Origin: Streptomyces sp. TS71-3
GTDB lineage: Bacteria > Actinomycetota > Actinomycetes > Streptomycetales > Streptomycetaceae
Length of the DNA stretch: 64,000 nt
Direction of reading: 5' to 3'
NCBI RefSeq assembly: GCF_018327685.1
Contig: NZ_BNEL01000003.1
Span: 2,666,001 to 2,730,000, forward strand
The translations under genes were made by a program, and so were the position numbers. The notes under the pieces were generated by a model that had not been told where the DNA came from, did not search any database, and saw only the letters and a list, made by a program, of their open reading frames with translations. Shown piece after piece: positions 25,165 to 35,221 of the stretch (its first letter is position 1; each line of letters begins with the position of its first letter).

Positions 25165-27690
25165 TCAGCGCAGGTCGAGCAGGTGCACCTGGTGCGTGCG
25201 GTCGCGCTGGACGCGCCGTGCGCCGCGGTCGCTGGTGAAGACCAGGGTCCCGCGGTCCAGCGCGGGCCAGGTGTTGTTGCCCCGGGTCGTCACCTGCTTC
25301 GCCGGGGACCAGCCCGACGCGGCCTCGAACGTCGCGGTGTACACCTTCCACCGCCAGTCGGCCGAGCGGGAGTCGTACCAGACCGCCCGCAGCGGACCGC
25401 CGGGGTCGCGGCTCAGCCTGGCCCGCTGGCTCATCGCCTCGGGGGCCAGGGCGACCTGCTCGAACGGCGTCCAGGTCGCACCGCCGTCGGTGGAGCGGCT
25501 CGCGCGCAGCTGGAGGTTGGCCCCCGAGCTCTGCAGCGCGCCGCTCTCCCAGACGGCGACGTAGCCGCCCGCGGCGTCGACGGCCACGTCAGGGTGCCGG
25601 TCGGCCCGGTCGGTGACCTGGCTGACCTGTACCGGGGCGCTCCAGTCGCGGCTCGGCGCGGTGCGCACCGCCGCCATGACCTGCCAGTTGTCCGGGTCCG
25701 TGCCGCCGCTCGCCGGCTGGCCCGCGGGCGGGGTGTGGCCCGTCCACAGCGGGTCCGGGTCGAAGCGGTCGTCCTGCCAGGTGATCACGGCGTGCCCGCG
25801 GTCGCCGATCGCGATCGACGGGAAGAGGGAGGCGGGGTAGCGCGGTGACCGGGCGTCGTCCGGGGTGCCGGCGCTGATCGTCTTGCCCGCCGCGGAGATG
25901 TTCACCGCGTCCGTGTCGAGGCCGACGATCTGCGCGTACACGTCGAACGCGCCGGAGCTGTTGTCCGACCACGCCACGAGCGGGTGCTTGTCGTCGACGA
26001 GCGCCAGCGCCGGGTGGACCGACCGGCCCTCGCCGCCGCCGAGTTGCCGGGCGTCCCGGAATGACTCGCCGCCGTCGGTGCTCTGCCGCAGCCGGATCAC
26101 CGGGCGGTGCGGCTGCTCGTGGCCCAGCTCGTCCTGCCAGACCACCCAGACGTTCCGGCCGGAGGCCGCGACGCGGGGGAAGCGGGCGGTGCCGGAGTCG
26201 CCGGACAGGGTGAGGGTGCGGGTGAGCCGGCCCTTGCCGTCGACCCGCCGGTAGACGGCCTTCGTCGCGCCGTCCTCGTGGAGCTCCGCGACGACATGCG
26301 TGACGCCGTCGGCCACGGCGACGTCCGGGAAGCCCGTGAACAGCCCCTCGTCGCCGGCCACGAGCCGCGCCGCGTCGGGACGGGTGTCGGCGGCCGGCAG
26401 GGCGATCCCGGGCTCGGGGGCGGCGGGCCCGCCGGCGGAGAGGAAGACCGGTGCGGTGGTGCCGCGCAGCTGGGTGGGCAGGGTCGGGTCCGCGTCCTGG
26501 CCGGAGGCGGCGCCGGGGGAGCGTACCTCGGCCCGGTACCAGGTGTGGTCCGCGCCGCTCGGCGCGAGCGGCAGCTCGTACGTCTCGGTCTGCTTCGCCG
26601 GGCTGAAGGTGGCGACGGGCCCCGCCGACCTGCCGGGCGCCTTGTACACCTCGACGGTCGTGCCGGTGCCGCCCACCACCGTGACGCGCAGCGCGGCCTT
26701 CTTCGACGGTCCGTGCGCGGGCAGCACGACCTCGTCGCCGCCGACCGCCTCGAACACCCCGTCGCCGTCCACGTCCGCCTCGATGGTGACGAACGGTCCC
26801 TGGATGTTCTGCGCGACCGAGGTGCGGCCGGCCCGGAACCCGTCGAGGATGCTGCGCACGGAGCGTTCCGCGGCGAAGACGTGCGTGGTGGGCTCGCCCG
26901 GACCCGCGATGTCCCAGAGCTCGCGGAAGTGGCAGTCGCTGGCCGCGGCCACCCCGAAACGGAAGCCTGCGTTCCAGCGGTTCTCGGCGTACTCGAGCTG
27001 TGCGTCCGGGTTGCCCGCCACGTTCAGCACCTCGACCAGGTCCATGCCCTGGACGCTGGCGTTGTCGTTGACGCCGTCGGCCTGCGTGTACTCGCCGTCG
27101 TCCGGGTGGGCCTGCGACCAGACCGCGTCCTGGGCGTGCACGTCCCAGACGGACTGCTGGACGTGCCGGTAGGCGGCGGAGCCCTGCGGGTTGCCGCCGT
27201 CGACGATGACGTCGACGTTGCCGAGGACGACGGCGTGGGGCGAGCCACCCGCCTCCTCGCCCGGGACGAGCAGCAGCTTCGAGGACTTCCACTGGGGGTC
27301 CCAGTGCTGGTCGTACGTGCGGTGGTCGGTGAGCGGCATGAAGGCCAGACCCGTCCGCTCGCCCTGGGCGATCTGGTCGCCGACGGGGAGGTTGCCCGGC
27401 AGCGTCTGCTTCGACGTCTGCCGGGGCCCGCTGCCGTCCGAGGAGTGGTCGTCGTGGACGTGCGTGTCGCCCGCCAGCCACTGGCCCCGGGGCGCCTGGT
27501 GCCCGGCTCCGTGACCACCCGGGTGCGCCGGCTGCGCGCCGGGGCCGCCGTCGCTCGCCGCCTGCGCCTGCCCCGCGCCGACTCCGGCCACCGCGACCGC
27601 CGCGCCGGCAGCCGCCACGAACCCCCGGCGCGTCAGCTCGCTCGGACCCGCCGATCTGTCCGGATCCGGCGACGTCTTGGATGTGCCCAT
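25165..27690 (-). CDS. Tat-exported PHP-type (CehA/McbA-like) metallohydrolase with sialidase-like repeats
   Basis: 841 residues. Tat signal TRRGFVAAAGAAVAVAG near residue 27. A PHP-like domain starts at GDTHVHDDHSSDG with H-x-H, followed by PLTDHRTYDQHW, PGEEAGGSPHAVVLG, SQAHPDDGEY and AAASDCHFRELW, a set of His/Asp/Glu metal ligands as in the CehA/McbA carbaryl-hydrolase group. The C-terminal half has BNR-like blocks (RQSTDGGESF, RASRSTDGGATW) predicting a beta-propeller. Likely secreted esterase or phosphoesterase; substrate unknown. ATG 27690 has GAGAGGCGG upstream. Confidence 0.82.
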   Translation of the reverse strand: MGTSKTSPDPDRSAGPSELTRRGFVAAAGAAVAVAGVGAGQAQAASDGGPGAQPAHPGGHGAGHQAPRGQWLAGDTHVHDDHSSDGSGPRQTSKQTLPGNLPVGDQIAQGERTGLAFMPLTDHRTYDQHWDPQWKSSKLLLVPGEEAGGSPHAVVLGNVDVIVDGGNPQGSAAYRHVQQSVWDVHAQDAVWSQAHPDDGEYTQADGVNDNASVQGMDLVEVLNVAGNPDAQLEYAENRWNAGFRFGVAAASDCHFRELWDIAGPGEPTTHVFAAERSVRSILDGFRAGRTSVAQNIQGPFVTIEADVDGDGVFEAVGGDEVVLPAHGPSKKAALRVTVVGGTGTTVEVYKAPGRSAGPVATFSPAKQTETYELPLAPSGADHTWYRAEVRSPGAASGQDADPTLPTQLRGTTAPVFLSAGGPAAPEPGIALPAADTRPDAARLVAGDEGLFTGFPDVAVADGVTHVVAELHEDGATKAVYRRVDGKGRLTRTLTLSGDSGTARFPRVAASGRNVWVVWQDELGHEQPHRPVIRLRQSTDGGESFRDARQLGGGEGRSVHPALALVDDKHPLVAWSDNSSGAFDVYAQIVGLDTDAVNISAAGKTISAGTPDDARSPRYPASLFPSIAIGDRGHAVITWQDDRFDPDPLWTGHTPPAGQPASGGTDPDNWQVMAAVRTAPSRDWSAPVQVSQVTDRADRHPDVAVDAAGGYVAVWESGALQSSGANLQLRASRSTDGGATWTPFEQVALAPEAMSQRARLSRDPGGPLRAVWYDSRSADWRWKVYTATFEAASGWSPAKQVTTRGNNTWPALDRGTLVFTSDRGARRVQRDRTHQVHLLDLR

Positions 27691-27804
27691 CAGGGTCCGC
27701 CTCTCGTGCACCGCACCGCACCAAAGCGGTGCGAACCGGCGGAGAGGCTAGAAACCGCCCCTGCCCCGTGGCGTGAACCCACCGGGAATGGACCGTGCAG
27801 GCTG

Positions 27805-27985
27805 TCCGAACTCCACGGTGGTGCGAGGCGGCGCATACGTGCTCTATGGGGGGCCGGGGTGTACGGACGCCAGCGGGGCGCGGGCCGGGTGCACGGACTT
27901 CACGGTGGTGCGGGCCGGGGCACACGCACGCCACGGTCGTGGGGGCCGGGGTGCACCCACTCCACGGTGGTGCGGCCCGGACGCG
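27805..27985. repeat. Degenerate ~31-base tandem repeats in the gap 27691-28028
   Basis: The 338-base gap upstream of the PHP hydrolase gene contains about five imperfect units built from GGCCGGGGTGCAC and TCCACGGTGGTGCG, spaced about 31 bases. No gene is supported in it. Some frames read through, which gives apparent but repetitive open frames. Confidence 0.65.
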
Positions 27986-28028
27986 CGTCCTGAGGGCCGG
28001 GCGCGCCTGGGTTCCCGCGCGGGCCGCC

Positions 28029-28649
28029 TCAGGCGTCCCCGCTGCTCTCCGCCCTGACCATGCGGCGGACCACGTGGGCGGGCCACACGCTGCCGGCGAG
28101 CGAGCGCATGGTCTTGCGGACGCCGCGTGAACTGCCCGGCATGACGCGGGGGGTGATGCGGAGGGCGGAGACCAGAGCCGCCAGCACCTGGTGCCGGGGG
28201 CCCGGGAAGCCGTGCTCCGCCGCGGCCCGCAGCTCCTCCACGAGGGGGGTGATCACGTCCGGGCCCTGGAGCGGGTAGCGGTGCCTCGGGAAGAGGCCGA
28301 GGGCGCGGCGCTTCTCGATGCCGACGAGACCGCGCTCCCTCAGGCTGAGCGCGCACGCCTCTCCTATGGCGTCGGCGTTCCGGTGTATCCAGCGCACCGT
28401 CCGCGGCCGCTTCCCGCTGCGGAACCGGCCGAAGGCCATGTCGAGCAGGGGATCCCCGAGCGGCCCCGACCCCGCGGGGGCGATCCGGCCGCGGTGGACC
28501 ACGATGCGGCCGGCCGCCTCCAACTCGGCCAGGGCAGCGCCCGTCACCGCGTAGTTGACGAAGCGCTCCCGGGCCCGCGGCTTGCCCGAGGCCGGGTCCA
28601 GGAGGAGGAGCAGCATCTGCTCGGGCACGGTGAGGGTGGCCAGGGACAC
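28029..28649 (-). CDS. GPP34-family (GOLPH3/Vps74-like) phosphoprotein
   Basis: 206 residues from GTG 28649, with GGAGAG upstream. The opening LTVPEQMLLLLLDPASGKPR and the next helix VTGAALAELEAAGRI are diagnostic of the GPP34 fold, which in eukaryotes binds phosphatidylinositol-4-phosphate on the Golgi. Actinobacteria carry many such genes, and their role is unknown. Upstream in-frame extension is low-complexity and rejected. Confidence 0.87.
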   Translation of the reverse strand: MSLATLTVPEQMLLLLLDPASGKPRARERFVNYAVTGAALAELEAAGRIVVHRGRIAPAGSGPLGDPLLDMAFGRFRSGKRPRTVRWIHRNADAIGEACALSLRERGLVGIEKRRALGLFPRHRYPLQGPDVITPLVEELRAAAEHGFPGPRHQVLAALVSALRITPRVMPGSSRGVRKTMRSLAGSVWPAHVVRRMVRAESSGDA

Positions 28650-29084
28650 GTCAGCTCTCTCCTGCTTGCTCGGTCGCTTCGCCGGACCGGCGGGAGCGCG
28701 GCACGGGCGGCCGCCGTCCGACGCGTGGACCCTACCGTTCCGGGTAGCGGGCCGGGGGCCGTCCACCGGGGTCGTCCATAGGGTGTCTCCACCGCCCCTA
28801 CGGTGTCTCCACCCCGCCCCGCCTCCGCGCGTCGAAGGGGCAGGCGGCACGGGGTTGCCGCCCTCAGGCGGGCAGGTGTCCGTGCCTGCCGCGGTGGGCC
28901 CGGTGCACGCGGGCTCCGGAAGGAGCCAGGCTCCGGAAGGAGCGCGGCTCACCCCGGGAAAGCGCACCTGCCTGGCACCGCATGGTTACGATCATCATCT
29001 GTAACTGAACTTTCCCGCCGGATCCGCGGGCACCCGGGCACGGGGACATCCGCCGATCCGTAGGGCACACGAGGAGGTACGCGC
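28650..29084. other. 435-base gap between GPP34 and cupin genes
   Basis: No gene supported. Two short tandem duplications are visible: GGTGTCTCCACC at 28782 and again at 28802, and GGCTCCGGAAGGAGC at 28912 and 28929. The right end holds a TetR-type site at 28985-29005. Confidence 0.6.
28985..29005. promoter_or_regulatory. TetR-type operator upstream of the cupin gene (GTTAC-N11-GTAAC)
   Basis: A perfect inverted repeat GTTAC (28985-28989) and GTAAC (29001-29005), 80 bases before the cupin start. Same arms and spacing as the sites beside the TetR gene. Confidence 0.6.
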
Positions 29085-29621
29085 GTGGCCGACACGAAGA
29101 GCATCGAGGTCTCGGTGGTGCAGCCGGGAGAGGGCGATACCGTGGACCTGCCGGGGTTCGGAGCCGTGTTCAAGCTGTCCGGCCGGAACAACCGGGGCGA
29201 GGTGTCGATCGTCGAGCATCCCTTCCAGGTCGGTCTGATCACCGCGGCACACCGGCATACCCGCGAGGACGAGCACTCGCTCGTGCTGGAGGGCGAGATC
29301 GGCTTCCGTTCCGACGACAGCGAAGTGGTGCTCGGGCCCGGCGGCTACATCACCAAGCCGCGGGGCCAGATGCACGCCATGTGGAACGCCGGCAGCGCTC
29401 CGGGCCGCATCGTCGAGATCATCACCCCGGGCGGATTCGAGACCTACTTCCGGGAGTTGGGTGAGCTGCTCGTCGCGCACGAGGGCAGCGAGGGCACCCG
29501 GAGTCTGCACGAGTCGGCCGAGTTCACGGAACTCGCCGACAAGTACGGGATCACCTACGGATCGCCGGAGTGGATGGACGACGTGGTGCAGAGGTACGGG
29601 CTCCAGCCGCCCTCGCACTGA
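29085..29621 (+). CDS. Cupin-domain protein
   Basis: 178 residues from GTG 29085, preceded by GAGGAGGT. The cupin barrel (about 35-115) has motif 1 HRHTREDEHSLVLEGEIGF with metal ligands and motif 2 PRGQMHAMWNAG. Such single-cupin proteins include quercetinase-like dioxygenases and isomerases. Substrate unknown. A TetR-type site lies upstream and the TetR gene is convergent downstream. Confidence 0.85.
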   Translation: MADTKSIEVSVVQPGEGDTVDLPGFGAVFKLSGRNNRGEVSIVEHPFQVGLITAAHRHTREDEHSLVLEGEIGFRSDDSEVVLGPGGYITKPRGQMHAMWNAGSAPGRIVEIITPGGFETYFRELGELLVAHEGSEGTRSLHESAEFTELADKYGITYGSPEWMDDVVQRYGLQPPSH

Positions 29622-29667
29622 CGGCGCCGCCATGTGACCACTCTCGCGGCACCCGGCCACTCTCCTG

Positions 29668-29689
29668 GCGGCGGCTGTTCAGCCGCCGC
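29668..29689. terminator. Hairpin at the convergent ends of cupin and TetR genes
   Basis: GCGGCGGCTG (29668-29677) pairs with CAGCCGCCGC (29680-29689). It overlaps the TetR stop codon. Confidence 0.45.
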
Positions 29690-30359
29690 GCCCGGCCGGG
29701 CCGCTGCCTCGCCGTCCGCTGCCACCCGTCTGCCGCGCGAGCGCCGGCCACAGCACGGAGACGACGGCCTCGGGTATCTCCTCCTTGCTCTCGCCGCGGT
29801 AGAAGGCGGCGAAGTAGCTGCCGAAGCACATCGTGGCGACGGTGTGCCCGTCGATCCCGTCCCGTACGCCGCCGTGCTCGTGGAGCTGCGACAGCACGTT
29901 CTCGACGAGGGCCACACGTGGTTCGACCGCGTGCCTGCGGAGGATGTCGAGGAGCTCCGGGGTGCGGTCGGCCTCGCCGGCGAAGTTGCCCATCAGCACC
30001 ATGGCGTTCGGGTTGAAGTAGGCGGGGTCCAGCCGGCGGACGGCCTCGACCAGGGCTTCCCGTGGCTCCATGCGGCTCAGGTCGAGGCTGTACATGTCGC
30101 GCTGCTTGCGGAAGCCGTAGTCCAGCGCGTCGACGACCAGGTCGAGCTTGGTGCTCCAGCGCCGGTAGAGCGTCGGGCGGCTGACCTTCGCGTCGGCCGC
30201 GATGTCCCCGATGGTCATGCGGGAGTAGCCGTCCCGGACCAGCCGCTCGCGGGTGGCGAGGATGATCGCCTCGTCGAGCGCGGCGTCACGTGGCCGTCCG
30301 CCGGGGCGCGGGGCGGGGGATTCCGCGGCCTCGTCCGTCGCTTCGGGTGCTCGGGCCAT
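29679..30359 (-). CDS. TetR-family transcriptional regulator
   Basis: 226 residues. The N-terminal helix-turn-helix (about 28-75) reads YSRMTIGDIAADAKVSRPTLYRRWSTK in pieces, typical of TetR. The C-terminal half is a ligand domain. Divergent from the alpha/beta hydrolase gene; two TTAC-N11-GT(A/T)AC sites lie in the gap, one 45 bases before its own start. It likely represses itself, the hydrolase gene and, through matching sites, the cupin and thioredoxin-fold genes. Confidence 0.92.
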   Translation of the reverse strand: MARAPEATDEAAESPAPRPGGRPRDAALDEAIILATRERLVRDGYSRMTIGDIAADAKVSRPTLYRRWSTKLDLVVDALDYGFRKQRDMYSLDLSRMEPREALVEAVRRLDPAYFNPNAMVLMGNFAGEADRTPELLDILRRHAVEPRVALVENVLSQLHEHGGVRDGIDGHTVATMCFGSYFAAFYRGESKEEIPEAVVSVLWPALARQTGGSGRRGSGPAGRGG

Positions 30360-30403
30360 GGGTTCACCTCGTGGACGACATCGGCACCATCATATCCGAT
30401 CCC

Positions 30404-30424
30404 GTTACAGGGAGTGGCTGTTAC
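30404..30424. promoter_or_regulatory. TetR-type operator, copy 2 (GTTAC-N11-GTTAC)
   Basis: GTTAC at 30404-30408 and GTTAC at 30420-30424. One mismatch from a perfect inverted repeat; longer imperfect arms GTTACAG and CTGTTAC. Beside the TetR start. Confidence 0.58.
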
Positions 30425-30450
30425 GTATATGGTCCATGGGTCGGAATTAC

Positions 30451-30471
30451 ATTACATATGCTGACTGTAAC
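30451..30471. promoter_or_regulatory. TetR-type operator, copy 3 (ATTAC-N11-GTAAC)
   Basis: ATTAC at 30451-30455 and GTAAC at 30467-30471, with the same CTGTAACTG right half as the site upstream of the cupin gene. Confidence 0.58.
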
Positions 30472-30540
30472 TGGTTAGGGACCCGGTGTCGGACCATGCC
30501 ACGCACCTTGCACACATCCCCAAGGAAAGGGGAGTCGACG

Positions 30541-30591
30541 ATGACCACGTTCTACGATGCCGGCGTGGCACAGCGGGCGGGCACGGCATGA
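30541..30591 (+). CDS. 16-residue leader ORF with strong ribosome site, coupled to the hydrolase gene
   Basis: ATG 30541 follows AAGGAAAGGGGAG at good spacing, the best ribosome site in this gap. The product is MTTFYDAGVAQRAGTA. Its TGA overlaps the ATG of a second small frame (30588-30614), whose TGA in turn overlaps the hydrolase ATG at 30611. It may be a leader peptide, or a start left over from a deleted gene. Confidence 0.45.
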   Translation: MTTFYDAGVAQRAGTA

Positions 30592-30614
30592 CCGGCAGGG
30601 CGGATCGGGCATGA
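30588..30614 (+). CDS. 8-residue linking ORF between leader and hydrolase
   Basis: ATG 30588 to TGA 30614 (MTGRADRA). Both ends overlap neighbours as ATGA, so a ribosome could pass from leader to hydrolase by re-initiation. Too short to judge by composition. Confidence 0.25.
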   Translation: MTGRADRA

Positions 30615-31525
30615 CCGGCATGACGGGCCCGGGGCACGCCACCGGCGCCGAGGCCGGAGGGCAGGACGCCACCGTCGAGAGCGGAACGCTGGACGTCACC
30701 GTCGAGCGGGACATCACCTACGCGACCGTGGACGGGACCGAGCTCCGTCTCGACGTCTACCGTCCGGCCGAGCCGGGCTCGCCGGTCGTCCTGTACGCGC
30801 ACGGTGGCGGTTGGACCAGAGGCGGCAGGGGCACCGACGGCGCCACACGGCTGGCGCCGCTCGCCGCGCACGGCGTCACCGTCGTCTCGGCCGACTACCG
30901 CCTGGCGCCGGGGGCCGCCTTCCCGCAGCAGGTGTACGACCTCAAGGGAGCGGTGCGCTGGCTGCGCGCGAACGGGGCGCGGCTCGGGCTCGCCACCGGG
31001 CGGCTCGGCGTCTGGGGCGCCTCCGCGGGGGCCTACCTGGGCTCGCTGCTGGCGCTGTCCGCGGGGGAGGACGCGCTGGAGGGCGCGGTCGGGGGCAACC
31101 TCGGGCAGTCCAGCGCCGTGCAGGCCGTGGTGCACTGGTTCGGCCAGACGGACCTGGTGGCGTCGGCTTCGCGCAGCGAGGTGGAGGCGCGGCTGCTGCC
31201 CTTCCACTTCGAGGCTGACCTGCTGGGGACCGCCGATCCGGCGGAGCTGGCCGAGCGTGCCCGGGGCTTCGGCCTGCCGGCGCGGGTCTCGCCGGGGGCT
31301 CCGCCGTTCCTGATCGCCCACGGCGACCGGGACCGGCTGGTACCCCCGTCCCAGGGGCTCGCCCTGCACGACGCACTCGTCCGCACGGGCGCGCGCAGCC
31401 GCTTCGAGCTGCTGGGCGGTGCCGGGCACGAGGACGCGGAGTTCGACAGCCCCGCCACCCTCGCCTATACGGCCGCGTGGCTGCGGGCGGTACTGAGGGC
31501 CGGCGCCTCACCGGGGCGGGACTAA
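30611..31525 (+). CDS. Alpha/beta-hydrolase (hormone-sensitive lipase/esterase type)
   Basis: 304 residues from ATG 30611; ATG 30620 is possible. The oxyanion-hole motif YAHGGGW, the YRLAPGAAFP run and the nucleophile in WGASAGAYLGS mark the HSL/BD-FAE esterase group. The acid and histidine are in HGDRDRLVPPSQG and GAGHEDAEF. Own ribosome site is poor; translation probably depends on the coupled leader ORFs. Likely cytoplasmic esterase, substrate unknown, under TetR control. Confidence 0.88.
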   Translation: MTGMTGPGHATGAEAGGQDATVESGTLDVTVERDITYATVDGTELRLDVYRPAEPGSPVVLYAHGGGWTRGGRGTDGATRLAPLAAHGVTVVSADYRLAPGAAFPQQVYDLKGAVRWLRANGARLGLATGRLGVWGASAGAYLGSLLALSAGEDALEGAVGGNLGQSSAVQAVVHWFGQTDLVASASRSEVEARLLPFHFEADLLGTADPAELAERARGFGLPARVSPGAPPFLIAHGDRDRLVPPSQGLALHDALVRTGARSRFELLGGAGHEDAEFDSPATLAYTAAWLRAVLRAGASPGRD

Positions 31526-31541
31526 AAGCGGAGGGCATTTA

Positions 31542-31562
31542 CGTTACGTGTGATGAACGTAT
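31542..31562. promoter_or_regulatory. Possible TetR-type operator, copy 4 (GTTAC-N11-GTATC)
   Basis: GTTAC at 31542-31546 and GTATC at 31558-31562, same spacing, one mismatch to GTAAC. Located 80 bases before the thioredoxin-fold gene. Confidence 0.4.
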
Positions 31563-31567
31563 CGAAT

Positions 31568-31612
31568 CGCCCCATCGGGCGCCCCATGGGCCCCATCGGT
31601 CCCATCGGCCCT
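31568..31612. repeat. Short repeats of CCCATCGG in the leader of the thioredoxin-fold gene
   Basis: About four units related to CCCCATCGG in tandem (31568-31612), just upstream of the ribosome site. Possible hairpin-forming leader. Confidence 0.5.
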
Positions 31613-31640
31613 ATAGCCGATTCGGAGAGGAGAGAGCGGA

Positions 31641-32282
31641 ATGCCCCTCGTGTCCGCGGCCGCCACCGGCTCGCCCTCACGCATCGTGACCGCCCAGCAC
31701 TGGTTCGACTTCCTCTGCCCCTTCTGCTACCTCGCCCAGGACCGCAACCGGATCCTCGCCGAGCGCGGCGTCCACGTGGTCGGGCGCGGTCTTCAGATCC
31801 ACCCCGAGATCGGGCCCGGCGGCTCGCCCGCGGGACCGCGCTCTGGGCCGACCTACGAGTACCTCGCCCACGAGGCGGAGGCCGCCGGGCTCCCGCTGCG
31901 GTGGACGGACCGCATGCCCTACTCGCGCCCGGCACTGTCCGCCTTCGAGTGGCTGCGCACCACCGACCCAGAGGCCGCCGAGCGGTTCGCGACGGCGGTG
32001 TTCGCGGCCTACTTCGCCGACGGCCAGGACATCGAGCCCGTCGACCGCCTCGCCGCGCTGGCCCGCGGGGCGGGCGCAGACGCGGACGGCCTGCGCGCCG
32101 CCCTGGCCTCGGGTGCGGCGGAGGCCGCGCTGGCCGGGTCGGAGGACCTTGCCGGCGAGTACGGCGTCGCCGGCACGCCCGCCTGGGTCGCCGGCGGGCA
32201 GCGGGCCTTCGGGCTGCGCCCGCGGGAGTGGTTCGAGGACTGGGCCGGCACGCTCACCCGCCGGGTGGTCGTCGAGACGTGA
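31641..32282 (+). CDS. DsbA-family thioredoxin-fold protein (FrnE / 2-hydroxychromene-2-carboxylate isomerase type)
   Basis: 213 residues with GAGAGGAGAG ribosome site. The CPFC active site (C26, C29) sits in WFDFLCPFCYLAQDR, and the chain ends with the cis-proline motif VAGTPAWVAGG typical of this fold. No signal peptide, so it acts in the cytoplasm, as FrnE-like oxidoreductases and glutathione- or mycothiol-linked isomerases do. Next to an esterase and an SDR gene in the same direction. Confidence 0.88.
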   Translation: MPLVSAAATGSPSRIVTAQHWFDFLCPFCYLAQDRNRILAERGVHVVGRGLQIHPEIGPGGSPAGPRSGPTYEYLAHEAEAAGLPLRWTDRMPYSRPALSAFEWLRTTDPEAAERFATAVFAAYFADGQDIEPVDRLAALARGAGADADGLRAALASGAAEAALAGSEDLAGEYGVAGTPAWVAGGQRAFGLRPREWFEDWAGTLTRRVVVET

Positions 32283-32443
32283 CGCGGCCCGGGTCTCGCC
32301 CCGGTCCCCGACCTGGCCCTGCCGGCGGGCGGTCACCGCCCCGAAGCGGGAGAATGCGACCAGAGCCGACGCTGGGAGGTACGGATGACGCGCACCGGAC
32401 CGGACGACGTCCATGCCGTGCCCGCCCGCCGCGGAACCCCGTC

Positions 32444-33202
32444 ATGACCTCCGCGTCGGGCACGGGTGACGTCCGAGGGACCGGCCTCGCCGGCCAGACC
32501 GTCGTCGTGATCGGCGCCAGCGCGGGCATCGGGTTCGAGACCGCCCGCAGGGTGCGGTCCGAGGGCGGCCAGGTGTTCCTGGTCGGCCGCAACCCCGAAC
32601 GGCTGCGGCAGGCGGCGCTCGAACTCGACCCCGCCGGCACGGCGGCGTTCGACGCGACCGACGGCGACCGTATGAAGCGGTTCTTCGCGGAGCTGCCCGG
32701 CCCGGTCGACCATGTGATGGTGACGGCCGGCAGCCCCGCCTACATGCCCCTGGCGGACATGGACCTCGCCTCCGCCCTCCGGGCCTTCGACGAGCGCCTC
32801 GCCGTGACGCTCGGGGTCGCGCTGCACGGCCGGGCCAAGGTCCGGGCGGGAGGCACGCTGCTGTTCCTCGGCAGCACCGGCGGCCGGCGCCCCGGCCTGG
32901 GCATGTCCATCATGTCGAGCCTCACCGCGACCCTGCCCGCCCTCACCGCCAACCTGGCGCTCGAACTCGCCCCGATCCGGGTGAACCTCATCGCCCCCGG
33001 GTTCGTCGACACGCCGCTCTCGGCCTCGCTCCTGGGGGACCGGCTGGAGGCCCGCCGGGATGAGCTGCGCGACACGCTGCCGATCGGACGGGTCGTCACC
33101 CCCGCCGATGTCGCCGCCCTGGCCCTGCACCTGATGTCCAACGACGCGATCACCGGCGCGACCTACGACATCGACGGTGGCCAGCAGCTCGTCTCCCGCT
33201 GA
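32444..33202 (+). CDS. Short-chain dehydrogenase/reductase-like protein lacking the catalytic Tyr and Lys
   Basis: 252 residues from ATG 32444. The nucleotide motif GASAGIG (24-30) and later NLIAPGFVDTPLS and YDIDGGQQL are classic SDR. After LFLGSTGG, where Y-x3-K is expected, the sequence reads GMSIMSSLTATLPALT with neither residue. Other SDR-like proteins of actinobacteria share this pattern, so it may be a subfamily with altered chemistry or a non-catalytic binder. No strong ribosome site. Confidence 0.85.
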   Translation: MTSASGTGDVRGTGLAGQTVVVIGASAGIGFETARRVRSEGGQVFLVGRNPERLRQAALELDPAGTAAFDATDGDRMKRFFAELPGPVDHVMVTAGSPAYMPLADMDLASALRAFDERLAVTLGVALHGRAKVRAGGTLLFLGSTGGRRPGLGMSIMSSLTATLPALTANLALELAPIRVNLIAPGFVDTPLSASLLGDRLEARRDELRDTLPIGRVVTPADVAALALHLMSNDAITGATYDIDGGQQLVSR

Positions 33203-33292
33203 GCCGGGCGGGGCCGGCGGCGGTTGCGGGGTGCGCACCGGGGCCGGGTCGTCCGTTCCGCTCGGCCCGGGAGCCGTTCCGCCGGCACGCGA

Positions 33293-33320
33293 AGGACCCG
33301 CGGCGGCTGCCGCGGGTCCT
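33293..33320. terminator. Perfect 12-bp hairpin after the SDR gene
   Basis: AGGACCCGCGGC (33293-33304), loop GGCT, GCCGCGGGTCCT (33309-33320), between convergent genes. Confidence 0.75.
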
Positions 33321-33354
33321 CGTGCGTGGGAACGCTGCCCTGTTCGGGGTCCTC

Positions 33355-33382
33355 GCCGGGGATTCCCGCCGGAATCCCCGGC
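33355..33382. terminator. Perfect 12-bp hairpin after the protease gene
   Basis: GCCGGGGATTCC (33355-33366), loop CGCC, GGAATCCCCGGC (33371-33382), 44 bases past the leftward protease stop. Confidence 0.75.
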
Positions 33383-33425
33383 GGAGCCCGTGCCGGGGTC
33401 CCGCCGGCGTCCGGGTCGCCCGGGA

Positions 33426-35114
<1,689 letters not shown>

Positions 35115-35221
35115 TCACGCGCGTTCCGGCGAGCCGCCCCTCCGCGCGGGCGCTGCGGCACCTCGCCGGGTCCGGACCCCGAAGCACGCTCCGAGCCCGC
35201 CGGTGATCCGGCCGGGACCCG

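Noticed and set aside
27805..27985. CRISPR or coding repeat protein
   Set aside because: Units are degenerate, of uneven length, and open frames across them have no start signal.
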